Positions 58,317 to 64,000 of a stretch of DNA of 64,000 nucleotides are shown in pieces. Both the position numbers and the translations under genes were made by a program. Location of the stretch: positions 1-64,000 of the forward strand of contig JAHDWA010000052.1 of NCBI GenBank assembly GCA_023382535.1. The letters run 5' to 3'. The notes under the pieces were generated by a model. That model was not told the DNA's origin and made no database searches. It saw only the letters and a list, made by a program, of their open reading frames with translations. Each line of letters begins with the position of its first letter. Position 1 is the stretch's first letter. The stretch comes from Anaerolineae bacterium (GTDB taxonomy: Bacteria; Chloroflexota; Anaerolineae; 4572-78; J111).

Positions 58317-60848
58317 ATGGCTTATCCTTTACGTGATATCCCCTACGCCTTGAAACACGGGCTATTTTTGATTTTAATCGCCTTTACCGGACTGGGTCTG
58401 CTCTATGATTTCAATGTTCCTTTGTTTGAAAAGCCGGATGAGTTAAAGCACTTTGCCGTTATCCAGCACATTCAAGCGACAGGCCAACTGCCGGTAGTAA
58501 AAGCCGGAGAGAACAAGCCCTGGGATCAAGAAGGCACTCAGCCGCCGCTTTACCATATTCTGGCGGCTCTCACCGTCTCATGGCTTGACCTGAGCCATTT
58601 TTCCGAGCCTCCCCGTAATCCTCACTACGCCGATGAACGCTCCTTTATCTGGCGGCAACGCGGCAACAACAATCTTTATCTTCACCCGGCAGACGAAGCA
58701 TGGCGACTGGAACCTACCTTTATAGCGGCACGGCTGGCTCGCTGGCTCTCCTTACTGGCCGGCATCGGCACGGTTAGCCTGACCTACCTGCTGGCGCGGA
58801 TTGTTTTTGATGACCCGCAAGTGGAAACCATCGCTGACCAACCACCGCCGCCCGTGACCACAACTACCGACAACCGGCGGCAGATTGTTGATATTGGATT
58901 GCAACCGACCCCACCATCCCGCCTCTTTCATCCTCTATCTTCCATCCTCTATCTTCCATCCTCCATCCTTGCCCTGCTTTCTGCCAGCCTGGTTGCCTTT
59001 ATTCCCCAGTTTCTCCACACCAGTTCGGCCATCACCAACGACAGCCTGAGTGTGACCCTGGCGGCTGCGGCCCTGGTCGTGCTGGCGCTGATGATCAAAA
59101 AAGGTAACTCGACTCGCTATGCCATTTACTTGGGCGTTATTTTGGGTTTAGCGGCCCTGACCAAACTAAGTTTGCTCTACTTACTGCCTGTAACCGGCCT
59201 GGTACTGCTGATTGACTTCTACCGGCATCGCTCCCTGCGCCGTTCTCTCGTAGAAATAGCCTTCATCGCCGGGCTAATGTTGTTACTGTCCGGCTGGTGG
59301 TACTGGCGCAACTGGCGGGTGTATGGAGATGTAACCGCCCTTAACGCGCACTTACTCTACCGCGGCGGCCCGCTCAACCCGACACCCAGCCTGGCTCAAA
59401 TTTGGCAAACCGAGCTGACCGGTCTGGAACTGTCTTTCTGGGCCGCTTTTGGCGCCGGCCAAATCTTGTGGGAACCCTGGCTCTATACGCTCTTACGCTG
59501 GTTAAAATATCTGATTGGCTTGGGGCTGGTCATCGGCCTGGGACGAGCGGTGAGAAATGGACCAACACTTTTTGCCCAAAAGTCGCCCCCCAACTCATCA
59601 TCGTCCTCCCATTCTACCGACCCGAAAGCGCTGCCCATTCTGGGCCTATTGGCCTTGTGGAGCCTCATTATCTTCGCCGCGCTGCTGCGCTGGATGCAAA
59701 TCACCCCGGCTTCATGGGGGCGACTGCTCTACCCGGCCCTGCCGGCGTTGGGCATTTTGACAGCCTGGAGCCTGTGGCAGTTTACCTCGTTCGGCCCGTT
59801 TCGCTCGGACTCCTCAAAACTTGTGCCCGGTATTCCCCGAACTGCAACATATATTTTACGTGTTACCGTATTAGCCCTGCCGCTACTGGTCGCCATCGCT
59901 CTTTTTTGCCTTGCCCTGATCAGCCCTTTCCGCTATCTTCAAGCCGCTTACGCCAAAACACCGCCCATCAGGGAAGCTAACCTTCCGCGCGCCGGTTTGG
60001 AGCGATTGGATTTGACCTATGATAACGGGCTGCGCTTAATTGCCTACCGGGTTGATAAATCGCCCGTACACCCCGGCGACTGGCTGCCGGTCACCCTCTA
60101 CTGGCAGGCTGACCGGCCCATCACCAAAAATTACAGCGTGTTTATCCATCTGTTAGGTCAAAACAACGCCGTTATCGGCCAGGTTAATACCTATCCGGCC
60201 GGAGGCAACTGGCCCACCTCGCTCCTGGAACCGGGCCAGATTCTTGAAGATACTTACTACATCCCCATTTTGCCGGAGGCCGGCGCGCCTGCGGTCATCC
60301 GGCTGGCAATGGGAATTTTTGAATTTGAAGACCCGGCCCGGGCGGCCAAACCTGCCGTCAACGCGGCCGGCGAAATAATCCAACCGGTTGTTGGGGCCAT
60401 TCCCTTACTCCCCCATCATTGGTCTAAACCGGAGCCAGAACACCGGCTAACGGCAAACTTTGGTGGGCAGATCCAATTACTGGGCTATGACGGCCCTCCC
60501 GCCGAGACGGTTATCAAGCCGGGCGATCCAATCTCCCTTACTTTTTATTGGGAAACCCTGAGCGCACCAGGCCAGGATTTAACCCTGTTCATTCACCTGA
60601 TCGAGCCAAGCTCCCAAACCCAGATGGCCGGTTTCGATGGACCGCCCGCTTTTTCTACCGCTTTCTGGCAGCCCGGCTACCGGATCACTGATTCCCGCCA
60701 GCTTGCCGTTCCTGCCGACCTGTCCCCCGGCACGTACGAGTTACAAATAGGCTGGTACAACCCCACCAGCCTGGCCCGACTGCCTCTGACAGAGACAAAT
60801 AACCAGCAGGATTATTTACCGTTGCTAACGCTGAATGTCCTCCCATAA
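58317..60848 (+). CDS. DUF2142/GT-C-type membrane glycosyltransferase with C-terminal beta-sandwich domains
   Basis: 843 residues. Acidic entrance loop NVPLFEKPDELKHFAVIQH and EGTQPPLYHIL are the family's usual first extracytoplasmic motifs; about eleven helices follow. Residues about 565-843 hold two jelly-roll-like domains with parallel wording (DWLPVTLYWQADRPITKNYS; DPISLTFYWETLSAPGQDLT). The role is probably outer-leaflet sugar transfer to surface polymers or proteins. A Pro/Thr-rich and word-repeat insert (residues about 170-220) interrupts the region between helices. ATG 58317 lacks a good ribosome site. Confidence 0.82.
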   Translation: MAYPLRDIPYALKHGLFLILIAFTGLGLLYDFNVPLFEKPDELKHFAVIQHIQATGQLPVVKAGENKPWDQEGTQPPLYHILAALTVSWLDLSHFSEPPRNPHYADERSFIWRQRGNNNLYLHPADEAWRLEPTFIAARLARWLSLLAGIGTVSLTYLLARIVFDDPQVETIADQPPPPVTTTTDNRRQIVDIGLQPTPPSRLFHPLSSILYLPSSILALLSASLVAFIPQFLHTSSAITNDSLSVTLAAAALVVLALMIKKGNSTRYAIYLGVILGLAALTKLSLLYLLPVTGLVLLIDFYRHRSLRRSLVEIAFIAGLMLLLSGWWYWRNWRVYGDVTALNAHLLYRGGPLNPTPSLAQIWQTELTGLELSFWAAFGAGQILWEPWLYTLLRWLKYLIGLGLVIGLGRAVRNGPTLFAQKSPPNSSSSSHSTDPKALPILGLLALWSLIIFAALLRWMQITPASWGRLLYPALPALGILTAWSLWQFTSFGPFRSDSSKLVPGIPRTATYILRVTVLALPLLVAIALFCLALISPFRYLQAAYAKTPPIREANLPRAGLERLDLTYDNGLRLIAYRVDKSPVHPGDWLPVTLYWQADRPITKNYSVFIHLLGQNNAVIGQVNTYPAGGNWPTSLLEPGQILEDTYYIPILPEAGAPAVIRLAMGIFEFEDPARAAKPAVNAAGEIIQPVVGAIPLLPHHWSKPEPEHRLTANFGGQIQLLGYDGPPAETVIKPGDPISLTFYWETLSAPGQDLTLFIHLIEPSSQTQMAGFDGPPAFSTAFWQPGYRITDSRQLAVPADLSPGTYELQIGWYNPTSLARLPLTETNNQQDYLPLLTLNVLP
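58924..58970. repeat. Tandem-word element inside coding sequence (copy F)
   Basis: CTCTTTCATCCTCTATCTTC and repeats of TTCCATCCTC; translated LFHPLSSILYLPSSILALL. Confidence 0.65.
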
Positions 60849-60924
60849 AAAGATACTTTAGACAAATCCTGTCTCCAGACCCTCCTCAAGGCAGGACAGT
60901 AACAATTCTACTTATGGGCAAAAG

Positions 60925-60933
60925 TGCTATAAT
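60925..60933 (+). promoter_or_regulatory. Extended -10 promoter before the third glycosyltransferase
   Basis: TGCTATAAT. Transcription would begin near 60940, just before GGGAGG at 60956-60961. This argues for a translation start near 60970. Confidence 0.5.
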
Positions 60934-61022
60934 AGCGGGAAACGGGAGGCGTCCCGGGAGGTTTTGCCGTTATCTGCTCAGAGCGCCAGCAATCAATCAT
61001 CCAAAATCACCCTCAAGCCGGA

Positions 61023-63437
61023 TTGATCCTGCTCGCTTTTATCATCTTGGCCCTTGTCTACAGTTTCGTCACCCCCCCTTTGGAAGCGGGTGACGAGTCG
61101 CGCCATTACGCTGTGGTCAAATACATGGCCGATACCGGCCGCCTGCCGGTGCAGCGGCCCGGCGAGGCTCAGATTCATTGGAGCCACGAAGGTAACCAGC
61201 CCCCGCTCTATTATGCCCTGGCCGCCCTGCTGACTTTCTGGATAGATACCGGCGACTGGGCCGATGTGTACTGGTACAATCCTCATACAACCATCGGCGA
61301 CCCGCTCCGCCCTGATAACAAAAATATCACCACCCACCCTCCCGGCGAAACCTGGCCGTGGCGGGGTCACGTCCTGGCCGTCCATCTCATCCGTTTCCTG
61401 TCCATTGCGATGGCCGCGGTCACCGTGACCGGCTGCTACTTTATTGCTCTGACGCTCTTCAGCGGCAACCGCTGGCTGGCCGCCGGGGCGATGGCCCTTG
61501 CTGCCTTTAACCCCATGTTCATTTTTATCTCCGCGTCGGTCAACAACGACAACGCCGTTATTATGTTTGTAACCCTCGCGCTCTGGCTCATGGTGAAAAT
61601 GGCAAAGGGAAGACTGGAAGACTGGAAGACTGGAGATACACCCAAGGATGCATCAATTTTCCAGCCTTTCAGCCTTCCAACCTTCCAATCTTCTGCCCTC
61701 CTCGGCCTGCTCATCGGCCTGGGGGCATTGAGCAAGCTTTATGCCCTGGGACTGCTCCCTTTAGCCGGGCTGCTTTTTCTATGGCTGGCCTACTGGGACG
61801 ACCACAGACCACAGACCACAGACCGCCAATCAGCAATGAACAATGCTGCTCCCCTGCCCCCCCGCTCCCACCTGCTCTCTTCTACCCTCCTACTTCGCGC
61901 CTTGACCTGGAGCGCCATCACCTTCCTCGTTGCTTTCGCCATAGCTGGCTGGTTCTACTGGCGCAACGCCCTGCTTTATGGCGACCCTTTGGCCCTGCAA
62001 GCAATGCGTGACACCGCCGGCCAGCGCAGCCATGCTCCCACACTGGTCACCCTCCGCGCCGAATTCGAGGGATTTCGCATTGCTTACTGGGCTTTGTTTG
62101 GCGGCGTCAATATCCTGGCCGATAACTGGATTTACAAGGTGCTGGATGGAGTTTCCCTCATCGCCATCACCGGTGTAGCTGCGTTTGTTTTATCACGTAT
62201 CACACATCAGGTATCACATTTCAGAGCAAAGCCTCCGCGAGGGACGCTTCATGCTTCTCGCCTCTCACTCTCCGCTTTCCTCATCCTCCTGACCTGGGCT
62301 ACCGTCATGATCGCCGGCTTCGTCATCTGGAATCTCACCCAGCCGGCTGGACAGGGCCGTCTCCTCTTCCCTGCCATCGCCGCTTTCTCAGCCCTGGGCG
62401 TGCTTGGCTTAACCTGGTGGCTGCCCCAGCAGGGTCAAAAACTCGTCACCATCCTCTGCGCCGTGGGCCTGTTTGTTTTTGCTGCCCTATCACCAGTTTT
62501 ATACATAGTTCCTGCCTATACGAAACCCCCTGTACTCACCGAGCAGAACCTGCCCGCCGACCTGCAACAGGTCAGTTTCACCTACGCCGGCAAGATGCGC
62601 CTGCTGGGGTATCACCTGCCTGCCTCGACCGTTCGCCCCGCCGAAACCCTGCCCTTGACTCTCTACTGGCAGATCCTCGAACCGGTTGACCTTAACTATA
62701 GTATTTTCGTCCATCTGCTCGGCCGGCAGCGCCAGGTGGTCGGCCAAGTTGACACCTACCCCGGCGGCGGTCACTGGCCGACGACGCTGCTGTCTCCCGG
62801 CGCTGTCCTGGCCGATCATTACCAAGTTCCAATTACGCCCGCAGCCGAGTTTAACCAGGCTCCGACGCGGCTGTTGATTGCTGCCGGTGTTTATGATTTC
62901 AACGAGCCGGGCCGTCCCGGTAAGCCGGCCGTCAACGCAGACGGCCAGCCCGTCGAACCCCTGATTGCCAGCGCCAAACTCATTCCCTGGCAGTGGCCCA
63001 GCCCGCCCCGATCTGACCCGGTCATCAATTTCGCCGACAAAGTGACCCTGCTCAGCTATCAAATCGCCGCCGACCAGCAATCCGTTACCCTGAACTGGCA
63101 GGTCAATGCGCCCCTCGGCCTTGATTACACCGTCTTTCTGCAAGCCTGGCAAGCCGCCCCACTGACCGGTTCGGCTGTGAGCGGCATGAAGGCTGAATAC
63201 GTGACCGGCTTCGACGGTCCCCCGGTACAAGGCGATTACCCCACCTCGCTCTGGGCGCCCGGCGAAATTATTGTGGACACCCATACCCTCAACCTCGCCA
63301 CCCTGCCCCCCGGCGAATATTATCTCCTGGCCGGACTCTACAACCCTGCCACCGGCGAGCGTCTGCCCGCCGCCATCCCCAGCGGCCCTCTGCCCGATTA
63401 CGCCGTCAATCTCGGTACTCTACAGGTGGCAAGATGA
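61023..63437 (+). CDS. DUF2142/GT-C-type membrane glycosyltransferase; start uncertain
   Basis: 804 residues from the first canonical start, TTG 61023. Family motifs TPPLEAGDESRHYAVVKYM and EGNQPPLYYALAAL, eleven helices, then C-terminal jelly-roll domains (LPLTLYWQILEPVDLNYSIF; FGGVNIL before). TTG 61023 gives a first helix without any positive start; the frame is open back to 60936 and GGGAGG at 60956 points to an initiation near 60969-60972, where only GTT or ATC are in frame. Either a rare start codon or a sequence error is likely. Inserts from repeats: RLEDWKTGD ... FQPFSLPTFQSS, DHRPQTTDRQSAMNN, and SRITHQVSHFRAKPPRGTLH. Confidence 0.78.
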   Translation: MILLAFIILALVYSFVTPPLEAGDESRHYAVVKYMADTGRLPVQRPGEAQIHWSHEGNQPPLYYALAALLTFWIDTGDWADVYWYNPHTTIGDPLRPDNKNITTHPPGETWPWRGHVLAVHLIRFLSIAMAAVTVTGCYFIALTLFSGNRWLAAGAMALAAFNPMFIFISASVNNDNAVIMFVTLALWLMVKMAKGRLEDWKTGDTPKDASIFQPFSLPTFQSSALLGLLIGLGALSKLYALGLLPLAGLLFLWLAYWDDHRPQTTDRQSAMNNAAPLPPRSHLLSSTLLLRALTWSAITFLVAFAIAGWFYWRNALLYGDPLALQAMRDTAGQRSHAPTLVTLRAEFEGFRIAYWALFGGVNILADNWIYKVLDGVSLIAITGVAAFVLSRITHQVSHFRAKPPRGTLHASRLSLSAFLILLTWATVMIAGFVIWNLTQPAGQGRLLFPAIAAFSALGVLGLTWWLPQQGQKLVTILCAVGLFVFAALSPVLYIVPAYTKPPVLTEQNLPADLQQVSFTYAGKMRLLGYHLPASTVRPAETLPLTLYWQILEPVDLNYSIFVHLLGRQRQVVGQVDTYPGGGHWPTTLLSPGAVLADHYQVPITPAAEFNQAPTRLLIAAGVYDFNEPGRPGKPAVNADGQPVEPLIASAKLIPWQWPSPPRSDPVINFADKVTLLSYQIAADQQSVTLNWQVNAPLGLDYTVFLQAWQAAPLTGSAVSGMKAEYVTGFDGPPVQGDYPTSLWAPGEIIVDTHTLNLATLPPGEYYLLAGLYNPATGERLPAAIPSGPLPDYAVNLGTLQVAR
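61607..61694. repeat. Short-word palindromic element inside coding sequence (copy D)
   Basis: GGAAGACTGGAAGACTGGAA words answered by CAGCCTTTCAGCCTTCCAAC and CCTTCCAATCTTC. In frame as LEDWKTGD ... FQPFSLPTFQSS. Confidence 0.8.
61799..61846. repeat. GACCACA tandem-word stretch inside coding sequence
   Basis: GACCACAGACCACAGACCAC followed by CAATCAGCAATGAACAATG; translated DHRPQTTDRQSAMNN in a cytoplasmic or external loop. Confidence 0.6.
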
Positions 63438-63467
63438 CCCGTTGCCAGGTGACAAGAAATCTATAAA

Positions 63468-64000
63468 ATGTCTCACGCCTTACGCCTTACGTCTTACGCT
63501 CTCCCCCTCCTCCTGATCCTCCTCGTCTTCACCCTGCTGACTCTTTACCACGCTATCGTCCTGCCCCTCGGCGAAGCCGACGATGAAACCGACCACTACC
63601 AGTACCTGCGCTTTGTCGCTCGAACCGGCCATCCGCCTTTTACCGAGAGCGAACGAAACGAGGCCGGATTCAAAGGAGGGCTGGCCCCGCTGTACTACTG
63701 GCTGACCGCCTGGCCAATCGCCCTTGTCGGCGAGCAGAGCCTGCCGGATGTGCGCCGGGTTGACGCCCGGCCGGAGCGCCACATTCCCAGCGATGGGCTG
63801 GGAATTAACCACGTCTTGCATACGCTGGACGAGCAGTGGCCCTGGCGCGGCCAACCCTTAGCCTGGCGCCTGGTCCGATTTCTCTCGCTCCCGCTCGCCT
63901 GTGTAACAATTGCAGCCAGCTATATCCTGGCCCGCCGCCTCTATCCCGAACCGAAACTCATCGCCGTCGGCGCGGCTGCATTTGTGGCCTTTTTGCCCCG
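63468..64000 (+). CDS. Partial membrane glycosyltransferase gene, cut by the window edge
   Basis: ATG 63468 opens a frame that runs to the end of the window (177 codons). After MSHALRLTSYALPL, encoded by tandem TTACGCC/TTACGTC words, come a membrane helix, the acidic loop LPLGEADDETDHYQYLRFVA and GGLAPLYYWLTAWPI, the same entrance motifs as in the two genes before. The 3' end is missing. Fourth member of the array; the N-terminal coding part seems built from a repeat. Confidence 0.75.
   Translation, partial: MSHALRLTSYALPLLLILLVFTLLTLYHAIVLPLGEADDETDHYQYLRFVARTGHPPFTESERNEAGFKGGLAPLYYWLTAWPIALVGEQSLPDVRRVDARPERHIPSDGLGINHVLHTLDEQWPWRGQPLAWRLVRFLSLPLACVTIAASYILARRLYPEPKLIAVGAAAFVAFLP

Overview
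The window is a GC-rich bacterial chromosome segment that most resembles a heterotrophic, aerobic member of the Chloroflexota (Anaerolineae/Caldilineae type). This is an inference from several traits: many large secreted proteins built of DUF11, Calx-beta and beta-helix modules; a YLPLI-type motif near a secreted protein's C terminus; Thr/Pro-rich linkers; DUF2142/GT-C membrane glycosyltransferase arrays; a fused ctaA-ctaB gene; and a CelR-type cellobiose regulon. No rRNA or tRNA gene, CRISPR array or complete transposase was found.

Layout. 0.2-1.7 kb: a sensor kinase that has lost its ATPase domain. 2-10.4 kb: three exported proteins, separated in part by REP-like palindromes and a dead RAYT transposase fragment. 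10.5-17.3 kb, minus strand: a cellobiose unit (LacI/CelR-type regulator, GH94 cellobiose phosphorylase, GH116 glucosidase fused to an alpha/beta hydrolase) with a consensus promoter and the textbook CelR operator. 17.6-25.3 kb: housekeeping genes (DUF1385, TPR, era, acetyltransferase, DUF421, esterase, DinB, lipoate ligase family, homoserine dehydrogenase). 25.4-29 kb, minus strand: small proteins, an FtsK-like ATPase behind a LexA-box promoter, rpsT with a TTG start, and a wall- or membrane-anchored surface protein. 29-33.7 kb: paired CRP-type boxes, a candidate structured RNA, a membrane protein, an AT-rich orphan gene and a NACHT NTPase with a multi-spanning C terminus (possible defence or signalling locus). 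33.8-38.1 kb: secreted nuclease, Excalibur surface protein, TolB-like propeller. 38.2-43.2 kb: mtaB, a truncated GH8 cellulase, ilvD, galK. 43.2-51.7 kb: aa3-type cytochrome oxidase and its assembly genes, split into two convergent units that share one terminator hairpin. 51.9-55.7 kb: type III polyketide synthase, Fur, GAF histidine kinase, HD (alarmone-hydrolase-like) protein and a basic orphan. 55.7 kb: a complete MITE with target duplication. 56.1-64 kb: four consecutive membrane glycosyltransferase-like genes, the last cut by the window edge.

The most unusual feature is a family of short-word tandem/palindromic elements, for example purine GGAAGACTG words answered downstream by CTTCCAACC words, TTTACGA words, and CTGATTACTGGCTACT words. 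They lie between genes, often directly upstream of start codons, and also inside coding regions, in frame. Three unrelated proteins carry the same translated (V/L)E-x-W-(K/R)-(S/T)-G ... SLPT insert, and one glycosyltransferase appears to hold four separate insertions. A second palindromic element occurs once between genes and once in frame inside a gene, in opposite orientation, with 36 of 40 bases identical. This resembles the coding-sequence-invading palindromic elements known from Rickettsia, and is the strongest candidate here for something not well described.
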